This document shows positions 17,807 to 24,234 of a stretch of 50,297 bases of DNA, in pieces. Under the pieces are notes generated by a model, which saw only the letters and a program-made list of their open reading frames with translations, was not told where the DNA came from and ran no database searches. Source of the stretch: Sphingobacteriia bacterium 24-36-13. Lineage in GTDB: Bacteria; Bacteroidota; Bacteroidia; Chitinophagales; Chitinophagaceae. The translations under genes and the position numbers were made by a program. Position 1 is the first letter of the stretch, and every line of letters begins with the position of its first letter. Location of the stretch: positions 1 to 50,297 of the forward strand of contig NCHN01000020.1 in the NCBI GenBank assembly GCA_002281875.1, in the 5' to 3' direction.

Positions 17807-18151
17807 ATGCCACGTTCAAAAAATGCAGTTGCATCTAGAGCAAGGAGAAAGAAAATTCTTGATCAAGCCAAAGGTTACTATGGTAAACGTAAAAACGTTT
17901 ATACAGTTGCCAAAAATATTGTAGAAAAAGGTCTTACTTATAGCTATGTAGGTCGCAAATTAAAGAAGCGTGAATATCGCCAACTTTGGATTGCTCGTAT
18001 TAACGCAGCTGTAAGAGAAGAGGGTATGACTTACAGCCAATTTATCAATAAGTTAAGCGTTAAAGGCATCGACTTAAATCGTAAAGTATTGGCCGATTTA
18101 GCAATGAACGAACCAGCTTCTTTTAAAGCTTTGGTTGTTTCTGTTAAGTAA
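17807..18151 (+). CDS. rplT: 50S ribosomal protein L20
   Basis: Early-assembly 23S rRNA-binding protein; in several bacteria it also represses the rpmI-rplT message. It has 114 residues. The extended basic N-terminus is [30 protein letters not shown], given here in part, and the globular domain follows with [24 protein letters not shown] and a final [11 protein letters not shown] small hairpin, GTTAGC-TCC-GCTAAC (17777-17791), lies 16 bases before the ATG. A strong terminator follows. Confidence 0.96.
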   Translation: MPRSKNAVASRARRKKILDQAKGYYGKRKNVYTVAKNIVEKGLTYSYVGRKLKKREYRQLWIARINAAVREEGMTYSQFINKLSVKGIDLNRKVLADLAMNEPASFKALVVSVK

Positions 18152-18173
18152 ATTGACTCTTTTACAACATATT

Positions 18174-18206
18174 AAGCCGGCTGCAACTAGCATCCGGCTT
18201 TTTTTA
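18174..18206 (+). terminator. Intrinsic terminator after rplT
   Basis: AAGCCGG (18174-18180) pairs with CCGGCTT (18194-18200). An inner TGC/GCA pairing extends the helix after one mismatch, and it is followed by a run of T. It closes the thrS-infC-rpmI-rplT cluster. Confidence 0.8.
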
Positions 18207-18266
18207 TTTTCATAATCCATTACAAGGGTTATTTTTACATCCTAATTTAAAAAGGAAACTTCCCTG

Positions 18267-19700
18267 ATGAATAATACCTACACCTCTCTGGTGAACCAGA
18301 CTTTCCACTTTCCACAAGAAGGTTTTGATGTAAGCGACGAAGGATACTTAGAATTCAATGGTGTTGATATCAAAAAATTGATAGACAAACACGGAACTCC
18401 ATTGAAGTTGACGTATCTGCCAAAAATTGGAATGCAAATTAATAAGGCGAAAAATATGTTCGCCAATGCATTCAAAAAGCATAAATATGAAGGGGAATAT
18501 TTCTATTGTTATTGTACAAAGAGTTCCCATTTTTCATTTATAGTGGAAGAGGCATTGAAGCATAATATCCATTTAGAAACTTCATACGCTTACGATATTG
18601 AAATTGTAAATAGATTGTATCAAAGAAGAAAAATCAATAAAGATACTTTTATCATTTGCAATGGGTATAAGCAAAAACAATATACATCAAGAATAGCAAA
18701 GCTAATCAATTCAGGCTTTAAGAATGTAGTCCCAATTCTAGATAATAAAGAAGAATTACAAGCTTATAAAAGAAGCGTAAGATCTGCAACGCCATTTTCT
18801 GTTGGGATTAGGGTTGCTGCAGAAGAAGAACCAAATTTTCCTTTCTATACTTCTCGATTGGGAATTCGAGCAAAAGATATCTTAGAGTTTTATGTAGATG
18901 AGATTGAAGGTTATGAAGATAAGTTTCAGTTAAAAATGTTACATATCTTTTTGAATAAAGGGATTAAAGATGATATCTACTATTGGAGTGAATTGAATAA
19001 AATCATCAACCTTTATTGTCAGTTAAAAAAGATTTGCCCAGAATTAGATTCAATCAATATAGGAGGTGGATTCCCCATTAAACATTCTCTAGGGTTTGAG
19101 TATGATTATCAATTCATGATTAATGAAATAGTTGGGAATATCAAGAAGGCATGTAAAAAAGCGAAAGTTCCAATGCCTAATATCTATACGGAATTTGGAA
19201 GCTTTACAGTAGGAGAGAGCATGGCTCATATATATAGTGTAATTGGTGAAAAGATTCAGAATGATCGCGAGTGTTGGTATATGATTGATTCTTCTTTTAT
19301 TACCACTTTGCCTGATACCTGGGGTATTGGAGAAAAGTTTTTGATGCTTCCAGTAAATAAATGGGACAATGAATACCAACGGGTAGTTTTAGGGGGTATT
19401 ACTTGTGATAGCCATGATTACTACGATTCTGAAGAACATATTAACGAAGTGTTTTTACCAAAGCTTACAACAACGGAGAAAAAAGAAGTTGAGTCTAATA
19501 AAGAGCCGCTCTATGTTGGATTCTTCCATACAGGTGCTTATCAAGATCAAATAAGTGGATACGGTGGAATTAAACATTGCTTAATTCCTTCTCCAAAACA
19601 CGTGATAGTTGAATTAGATAAAACTGGTAAAATGATTGATTGGGTTTATGCTAAGGAACAAACCGCACAAAGCATGTTGAAAATTTTAGGTTACCTATAG
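18267..19700 (+). CDS. speA: Arginine decarboxylase (fold III, PLP-dependent)
   Basis: Predicted to convert arginine to agmatine, the first step of putrescine synthesis. The 477-residue protein has the alanine-racemase-like fold III layout of the short Bacteroidota arginine decarboxylases. The PLP lysine is Lys85 in YCYCTKSSH. The phosphate-binding glycine loop is NIGGGFP near 265-271. The active-site Cys of the second domain is Cys380 in GGITCDSHDYY, and a later HTGAYQDQISGYGG completes the barrel partner domain. Context supports the reaction: agmatine deiminase and N-carbamoylputrescine amidase are both encoded downstream at 28446-30381. A related decarboxylase specificity (for example diaminopimelate or carboxynorspermidine) cannot be fully excluded by eye. 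It begins after the rplT terminator; no clean promoter consensus was found. Confidence 0.85.
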   Translation: MNNTYTSLVNQTFHFPQEGFDVSDEGYLEFNGVDIKKLIDKHGTPLKLTYLPKIGMQINKAKNMFANAFKKHKYEGEYFYCYCTKSSHFSFIVEEALKHNIHLETSYAYDIEIVNRLYQRRKINKDTFIICNGYKQKQYTSRIAKLINSGFKNVVPILDNKEELQAYKRSVRSATPFSVGIRVAAEEEPNFPFYTSRLGIRAKDILEFYVDEIEGYEDKFQLKMLHIFLNKGIKDDIYYWSELNKIINLYCQLKKICPELDSINIGGGFPIKHSLGFEYDYQFMINEIVGNIKKACKKAKVPMPNIYTEFGSFTVGESMAHIYSVIGEKIQNDRECWYMIDSSFITTLPDTWGIGEKFLMLPVNKWDNEYQRVVLGGITCDSHDYYDSEEHINEVFLPKLTTTEKKEVESNKEPLYVGFFHTGAYQDQISGYGGIKHCLIPSPKHVIVELDKTGKMIDWVYAKEQTAQSMLKILGYL

Positions 19701-19727
19701 TAGGTTTCATCATTCAAAATGATTTTT

Positions 19728-20186
19728 ATGAGAAAACTAATGTTGTTATCTTTTTTAGTGATTGCTAGTTTGAATAATACTCAAGCTCAATCTGCAGAAG
19801 ATTCTGTGAAAGCAACTGTTCGTAAAATGTTTTTTGCAATGATGGAGGCAGACGGAACAATGTTACAGGATTGCTTTACTGAGAATGCCATAATGCAAAC
19901 CATAACAACCAATAGAGAAGGGAAGCTAATTGTTAGAACAGACTCTGTTGCTGCTTTTGTACGTCTGGTTTCAAATATGCCAAAAGGATTGGCCGATGAA
20001 AGAATTGTATTTGATGTTGTAAAAGTGGATGGACCATTGGCAACTGTTTGGACACCGTATCAATTTTACAGACGTTCCGATTTTAGTCATTGTGGAGTGA
20101 ACTCCTTTCAATTGGTCAGAAACAATGACAAATGGAGAATTCAATATATCATAGACACAAGGAGAAAAACAGGTTGCCTGCAATAA
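19728..20186 (+). CDS. Secreted NTF2-like (lumazine-binding-like) protein
   Basis: A 152-residue exported protein. The ATG at 19728 gives a compact signal peptide (MRKLMLLSFLVIASLNNTQAQS), better than the in-frame ATG at 19719. The mature part has the NTF2/SnoaL-like pattern: an N-terminal helix (SVKATVRKMFFAMMEADG), a DCFTENAIMQTI strand, and a C-terminal beta sheet with GPLATVWTPYQFYR and SFQLVRNNDKWRIQYI. Such domains often bind small molecules or act as enzymes, but no catalytic residues can be assigned. It lies 27 bases after speA and is probably read through from it. Its stop is 7 bases from the convergent gene. Confidence 0.7.
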   Translation: MRKLMLLSFLVIASLNNTQAQSAEDSVKATVRKMFFAMMEADGTMLQDCFTENAIMQTITTNREGKLIVRTDSVAAFVRLVSNMPKGLADERIVFDVVKVDGPLATVWTPYQFYRRSDFSHCGVNSFQLVRNNDKWRIQYIIDTRRKTGCLQ

Positions 20187-20193
20187 TTAAAAC

Positions 20194-20829
20194 TTAGTCT
20201 TCTTTTAACTCAGTCAACAATAATTTAAGTTGGTCAATGTATTTGCCGTAAAGTTTTCTGATATACCATTTTGTTAAGTATACAAGACCAAATACAATCG
20301 CAATACTATATCCTACAATAAAACCTATATATATACTTTTATTGACTTTTAATTTGTCAAATATATTGTCTAAAACAGCAATAGGTTCTTTTTCATTGTA
20401 ACCCAAAAACAAGGCAACTAAAAAACAGATAGGCAACAAAGCCATATTGAATTGAAAATACCTGCGAGTAAAATCTTCTAGCATTTTTATTAACTGTTGA
20501 AGATTCTCTTTTATTGGTAAAACCGATTGGTCAAATTCATTGATCTTTTTAAGAAGATAAAAAAAGATTAAAGTAAAAGGAATAAATATTGCCCCAAATA
20601 AGCCAAAGTAAATTTTTAAGGATGAATGAGAGCTAAATAAGGCAATCCCTATAAATAAAGGCACCACCAAAGCACAACATGCAATTTCAAACCAAAGACT
20701 TTTTTTAATTTTACTAATAACAGAGCTTGCTTTCCCTTTCAGTAAATCTGTAAAATTGTTTTCGGTTATATTTGGACTTCCTTCCATTAACTTTTGGTTA
20801 ATCAATCCTTTTAAATCATCTAATTCCAT
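20194..20829 (-). CDS. Membrane protein paired with ECF sigma factor (possible regulator)
   Basis: A 211-residue protein. The start is the ATG at 20829, 10 bases after the sigma-factor stop; an upstream TTG at 20853 is less likely. A cytoplasmic N-terminal stretch of about 45 residues (MELDDLKGLINQKLMEG...) precedes four hydrophobic segments: FEIACCALVVPLFIGIALF and IYFGLFGAIFIPFTLIFFYL, then FNMALLPICFLVALFLG and YIGFIVGYSIAIVFGLVYL. Between the two pairs is a charged, likely cytoplasmic, helical stretch. The position directly after an ECF sigma gene is where an anti-sigma factor is expected, but the usual zinc anti-sigma motif HxxxCxxC is absent. Function is therefore inferred only from context. 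Confidence 0.6.
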   Translation of the reverse strand: MELDDLKGLINQKLMEGSPNITENNFTDLLKGKASSVISKIKKSLWFEIACCALVVPLFIGIALFSSHSSLKIYFGLFGAIFIPFTLIFFYLLKKINEFDQSVLPIKENLQQLIKMLEDFTRRYFQFNMALLPICFLVALFLGYNEKEPIAVLDNIFDKLKVNKSIYIGFIVGYSIAIVFGLVYLTKWYIRKLYGKYIDQLKLLLTELKED

Positions 20830-20839
20830 AGTTATTGAT

Positions 20840-21343
20840 TTAGATCCTTTCAAAGTTTTTTAATGTTGCTTCTCTTAATTTCACTTTTATCCTATTCATT
20901 TTTACGGCTATATTGTTAGCAGTAATTCCTATGATTTCACTTATTTCTGCATAGCTATAGTCTTCTAAATAAAGCATTACAATTGCCTTATCAATTTTTG
21001 ATAGTGCAGCTATTGCTTCATACATGGCCTTCGTTTTATCTTCTATGGGATCTCGATCCATTGGAACTGTTAGCTCAGGCATTTCAGAAACAGTGTCAAT
21101 AAATGCATTCTTTTTATCTTTCCTAAAAAAAGTGATGGCAGTGTTTAATGCAACACGATACAGCCAAGTTGAAAATTTTGCTTCCCCTCTAAATTGGCTA
21201 TACGCTTTCCAAGCTTGTAAAGTGATTTCTTGAAAAAGGTCTTCCTTGTCTTCTTGCCAATTCATATACAGATTGCATACCTTATGTATGATTTTCTGAT
21301 TTTGATTCAGCAATTGGATAAAATCTTTTTCTTTATAATCCAT
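20840..21343 (-). CDS. ECF-type RNA polymerase sigma factor
   Basis: A 167-residue sigma-70 family factor with only regions 2 and 4. Region 2 is visible as YMNWQEDKEDLFQEITLQAWKAY (the -10-binding helix area) followed by FSTWLYRVALNTAITFFRK. Region 4 is the helix-turn-helix DYSYAEISEIIGITANNIAVKMNRIKVKLRE near 128-158. It is co-transcribed with the downstream membrane protein, which may control its activity. The target promoter is not apparent; no repeated non-consensus promoter was found upstream of its own gene. Confidence 0.92.
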   Translation of the reverse strand: MDYKEKDFIQLLNQNQKIIHKVCNLYMNWQEDKEDLFQEITLQAWKAYSQFRGEAKFSTWLYRVALNTAITFFRKDKKNAFIDTVSEMPELTVPMDRDPIEDKTKAMYEAIAALSKIDKAIVMLYLEDYSYAEISEIIGITANNIAVKMNRIKVKLREATLKNFERI

Positions 21344-21438
21344 TTATACTCTATATGTATCAGTTGATGATAAAATATTACAAGGTTAGTCCATTTATAA
21401 CATTTTTAGTATATTTAAGAATACTAAATCATTCAAAT

Positions 21439-21645
21439 ATGAAAAAGAACATGGGTACTGTAGATAAGACCATTAGAATTATCATTGCTGCAGTTGTTGC
21501 AGGTTTATATTATGCTGGCACAATTTCAGGAACACTAGGAATAGTATTACTGGTGCTTGCTGGTGTATTTGTTTTAACAAGTCTAGTAAGCTTTTGTCCA
21601 CTATATACATTGTTTGGAATTTCTACCTGTCCAAATAAACAGTAA
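21439..21645 (+). CDS. DUF2892 membrane protein
   Basis: A 68-residue inner-membrane protein of the DUF2892 (YgaP-like membrane part) type. The ATG at 21439 (MKKNMGTVDKTIRIIIA) is the family start; longer in-frame forms lack similarity. It has two hydrophobic helices, IIIAAVVAGLYYAG and LGIVLLVLAGVFVLTSLV, joined by a short SGTLG turn. It ends with the typical CPLYTLFGISTCP, which carries two Cys. Its function is unknown; related domains are often joined to rhodaneses. A bidirectional terminator follows. Confidence 0.85.
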   Translation: MKKNMGTVDKTIRIIIAAVVAGLYYAGTISGTLGIVLLVLAGVFVLTSLVSFCPLYTLFGISTCPNKQ

Positions 21646-21672
21646 AATTTGAGCATTTGAATGATATTCAAC

Positions 21673-21706
21673 AAAAATCCCGGCTGTTTTTATAACCGGG
21701 ATTTTT
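21673..21706. terminator. Bidirectional intrinsic terminator between DUF2892 and hsp20
   Basis: AAAAATCCCGG (21673-21683) pairs with CCGGGATTTTT (21696-21706) across a 12-base loop. The A and T runs on the two sides let it serve both the plus-strand DUF2892 gene and the minus-strand hsp20 gene. Confidence 0.75.
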
Positions 21707-21781
21707 CTTTAGACCTACATTATATGAGTCAAATCAGTATTTACAATACTTACATATAAATACCTTTAAACTTATGTCCTA

Positions 21782-22201
21782 TTAATCAATTGCAATTTGC
21801 TTTGGGGCATTTTTTACCTCTTCCTTTTTGGGTAATAATAATTTCAATACTCCATTTTCGTATCTAGCTTGAATACCATCCACATTAATATTTTCATCAA
21901 TAGAAAAAGTTCTTTTAAAACTCTTGTAAGTAAATTCTTTGCGAATAGTTTTATAATTTTTCTCTTCGTTGGTTTCTTTCTTTTCAAACGAAATAGTCAA
22001 CAAACCTTTGTCTACATTAATGGCAAAGTCTTCTTTGTTTCTACCTGGTGCATTTAATTCTAAATGAAAAGCATCTGTTGTTTCATGAATATTGACTGCA
22101 GCAGTAGGATATCCACTTGGGGTTGTGCTTCCAAAATTAGAAGGGAAAGCATTGAATAATTCATCAAATACACTGATGTTGTTTTGTTTTAAGATTGACA
22201 T
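21782..22201 (-). CDS. Hsp20/alpha-crystallin small heat-shock protein
   Basis: ATP-independent holdase chaperone of 139 residues. The alpha-crystallin domain runs from about residue 32 to 128: AAVNIHETTDAFHLELNAPG, then LLTISFEKKE and the conserved ENGVLKLLLPK near the end. The short N-terminal arm contains FDELFNAFPSNF. The C-terminal tail KQIAID carries an I-x-I/V-like anchor (IAI). It stands alone on its strand. No CIRCE element was seen, but a long inverted repeat lies upstream at 22310-22340. Confidence 0.93.
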   Translation of the reverse strand: MSILKQNNISVFDELFNAFPSNFGSTTPSGYPTAAVNIHETTDAFHLELNAPGRNKEDFAINVDKGLLTISFEKKETNEEKNYKTIRKEFTYKSFKRTFSIDENINVDGIQARYENGVLKLLLPKKEEVKNAPKQIAID

Positions 22202-22309
22202 AAATTAAAATTTATTTGTTATTAGATTGTTTTAAGTCTTTTGTACAAACGGTATTCCATTTGAATAAAAGCCCAATTCTGGCAATAGAACCCTAGATAA
22301 AAAAGACAT

Positions 22310-22340
22310 AATGGCGCTTTTATTTAAAAATAACGCCATT
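22310..22340. repeat. Imperfect 31-bp inverted repeat between hsp20 and bacilliredoxin genes
   Basis: AATGGCG (22310-22316) and CGCCATT (22334-22340) flank an inner TTATTT...AAATAA pairing, so almost the whole element is palindromic. It lies about 110 bases upstream of hsp20 and 46 bases upstream of the bacilliredoxin -7 element. It could be an operator for either gene or a hairpin in RNA. Confidence 0.5.
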
Positions 22341-22362
22341 GTGGCATTTTTTATAATCAAGA

Positions 22363-22393
22363 TTGGAGAATATGGTCCAATGTTGTAACTTTG
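22363..22393 (+). promoter_or_regulatory. Bacilliredoxin gene promoter
   Basis: TTG at 22363-22365 and TAACTTTG at 22386-22393 are 20 bases apart, a good Bacteroidota promoter 17 bases ahead of the ATG. Confidence 0.6.
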
Positions 22394-22410
22394 TAAGCTA
22401 AATTAGAATT

Positions 22411-22827
22411 ATGTATCCAGCAGAAATTGTGCTGCCAATGAAGGCAGAATTAACAGATGAAGGGTTTGGAGAGTTACTCACTGCTGCTGAAGTAGACAAC
22501 ACGCTTAAGCAAGAGGGAACTACTTTAGTAGTAATTAATTCAGTTTGCGGTTGTGCAGCAGGTGCATGCAGACCAGGTGTTTTGATGGCAGTTCAAAATG
22601 CAGGTAAAAGACCAGATAGATTGATGACTAGCTTCGCAGGATTTGATGTAGAAGCAGTAAATAAAATTCGCGAACACTTATTGCCAAATCCTCCTTCATC
22701 ACCTGCCATCGCCTTATTTAAAGATGGCGAATTGGTTACGATGGTTGAAAGACATCAAATTGAAGGAAGACCAGCTCAAGCGATTGCACAACATTTAATT
22801 GCTGCTTTTAATGAGCATTGTAATTAA
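22411..22827 (+). CDS. BrxA/BrxB family bacilliredoxin
   Basis: Thioredoxin-like protein (YphP/YqiW family) of 138 residues that removes bacillithiol from mixed disulfides on proteins. It has the family start MYPAEIVLPMKAELTDEGF and the active-site motif Cys46-Gly47-Cys48 in NSVCGCAAGACRPG. The rest of the family signature (SPAIALFKDGELVTMVERHQIEGR) is intact. The window also encodes BshB1, a bacillithiol biosynthesis deacetylase, at 27713, so the redox partner is likely made in this organism. It is monocistronic, between its own promoter and a terminator. Confidence 0.93.
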   Translation: MYPAEIVLPMKAELTDEGFGELLTAAEVDNTLKQEGTTLVVINSVCGCAAGACRPGVLMAVQNAGKRPDRLMTSFAGFDVEAVNKIREHLLPNPPSSPAIALFKDGELVTMVERHQIEGRPAQAIAQHLIAAFNEHCN

Positions 22828-22863
22828 TTTTGTAACTTGTTTTTAGATGGGTTAGTAAGTATG

Positions 22864-22896
22864 GGCCTCACTTTTGTGAGGCCTTGCTTTTTTTGA
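22864..22896 (+). terminator. Intrinsic terminator after bacilliredoxin
   Basis: GGCCTCAC (22864-22871) and GTGAGGCC (22876-22883) form an 8-bp stem with a TTTT loop, followed by TTGCTTTTTTT. Confidence 0.8.
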
Positions 22897-22938
22897 CATT
22901 TTCTGAGTAACATTGCACTCAATTATTATTTCATTTAT

Positions 22939-24084
22939 ATGTATCCTAATTTATACTACGCATTTAAAGATCTTTTTGGGATTGAAATCAACGGACTAAA
23001 GTTGGTAAATAGCTTTGGATTTTTTGTTGCGCTTTCGTTTATATTATCTGCATGGATACTAACACTAGAACTTAGGAGGAAGCAAGGACTTGGTTTATTT
23101 GTGCATACGGAAGAAAAAATTAAAATAGGGGAACCCGCTAGTTTAAGTGAATTAATTACAAATGGTTTATTGGGTTTTATTTTCGGATACAAGATTATAG
23201 GGGCTTTTACTATTAAAAACGCTTTAGATGATCCCCAATCGTTTATTTTATCAGGGGAAGGAAATTTATTAACAGGTATGCTTACTGCATTGGTGTTTGG
23301 CATACTTAAATGGTGGGAGAAGAAAAAAGTACAATTAGAGAAACCGGAAGAAAGAATAATTCGTATTTGGCCTCAAGATCGAGTAGGAGATATTGTTATT
23401 TATGCAGCATTATTTGGATTTTTGGGAGCAAAAATATTTCACAATTTAGAGAACTGGAATGAGTTTGCAGCGGATCCTATTGGGTCTTTAATTGCGTTTA
23501 GCGGCTTAACTTTTTACGGAGGTTTAATTTGTGCTGGTGCTGCTATCATCTGGTATGCTAAGAAGCATAAAATCAGTTTGATTCCGATGCTTGATGCATT
23601 TGCGCCTACAATGATGTTTGCCTATGCATTTGGAAGAATTGGTTGTCAGATTAGTGGGGATGGAGATTGGGGTATCGCTAATCCAACCCCAAACCCATAT
23701 TCTTGGCTTCCAGATTTTATGTGGTCATATACTTACCCCCATAACGTATTAGGGGAAGGTGTTCCAATTCCAGGTTGCACTGGACCATTTTGCAATCAAT
23801 TGGCCATACCAGTCTATCCAACTCCATTGTATGAACTGATCATTTGTTTTGTGTTATTTGGGGTACTTTGGTTTTTCAGAAATAAAATTAAAGTGCCCGG
23901 CCAATTATTTAGTATTTACCTGGTTTTGAATGGAATAGAGCGCTTTTTTATTGAGAAAATCAGGGTTAATACAGAGTATGATATCCCATTTAATCCTACT
24001 CAAGCTGAATTAATTTCTGCAGGCTTAGTAATTGCTGGAATTACTGGTTTTTACTACTTTAAAAAAGTAAAACCGTCCATTTAA
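22939..24084 (+). CDS. lgt: Prolipoprotein diacylglyceryl transferase
   Basis: Inner-membrane enzyme that attaches diacylglycerol from phosphatidylglycerol to the lipobox Cys of prolipoproteins. Several such lipoproteins are encoded here (M48 protease, DUF3347-like protein, amidohydrolase). It has 381 residues and about seven hydrophobic segments. The Lgt signature appears as AFGRIGCQISGDGDWG near 229-244, the Bacteroidota version of the GRxGNF(I/L)NxE motif. YGGLI near 193 corresponds to the HGG(L/M) motif with Tyr in place of His. The late NGIERFFIEKIRVN segment is conserved. It is longer than the E. coli enzyme because of extra cytoplasmic loops near 60-150. Confidence 0.92.
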   Translation: MYPNLYYAFKDLFGIEINGLKLVNSFGFFVALSFILSAWILTLELRRKQGLGLFVHTEEKIKIGEPASLSELITNGLLGFIFGYKIIGAFTIKNALDDPQSFILSGEGNLLTGMLTALVFGILKWWEKKKVQLEKPEERIIRIWPQDRVGDIVIYAALFGFLGAKIFHNLENWNEFAADPIGSLIAFSGLTFYGGLICAGAAIIWYAKKHKISLIPMLDAFAPTMMFAYAFGRIGCQISGDGDWGIANPTPNPYSWLPDFMWSYTYPHNVLGEGVPIPGCTGPFCNQLAIPVYPTPLYELIICFVLFGVLWFFRNKIKVPGQLFSIYLVLNGIERFFIEKIRVNTEYDIPFNPTQAELISAGLVIAGITGFYYFKKVKPSI

Positions 24085-24123
24085 GGTTTTATTTCATTTC
24101 CGTTAGTCATTCTTTCGACACCA

Positions 24124-24154
24124 TTTAGCACTAAATTGGACCGTCTATGCTAAA
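24124..24154. repeat. Inverted repeat upstream of TonB receptor promoter (possible operator)
   Basis: TTTAGCA (24124-24130) and TGCTAAA (24148-24154) form perfect 7-base arms with a 17-base spacer. They lie just upstream of where the -33 element of the TonB-receptor promoter should be, which fits a dimeric regulator site. Confidence 0.4.
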
Positions 24155-24181
24155 ACAATGTACTATGTAAAGCACAGTAGT

Positions 24182-24189
24182 TAGTTTTG
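24182..24189 (+). promoter_or_regulatory. -7 element for the second TonB receptor gene
   Basis: TAGTTTTG matches TAnnTTTG and lies 45 bases before the ATG at 24235. It rules out the in-frame TTG at 24187 as the start codon. The -33 element is weak. Confidence 0.5.
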
Positions 24190-24234
24190 TTTTGTAATAA
24201 TCAAAACCAAGAACTAAATTATAAACTAGTGCAA

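Noticed and set aside
22956-23303. Minus-strand open frame of 115 codons opposite lgt
   Set aside because: Its composition is that of an antisense shadow of a membrane-protein gene; no start context or family similarity.
24187-24234. Upstream TTG starts for the second TonB receptor and similar in-frame TTG extensions elsewhere (26721, 27283, 29308, 32343, 37885, 45517, 47010, 47527)
   Set aside because: At 24187, 26721, 27283 and 37885 the TTG lies upstream of or within the predicted promoter; at all sites the downstream ATG gives the family start or signal peptide.
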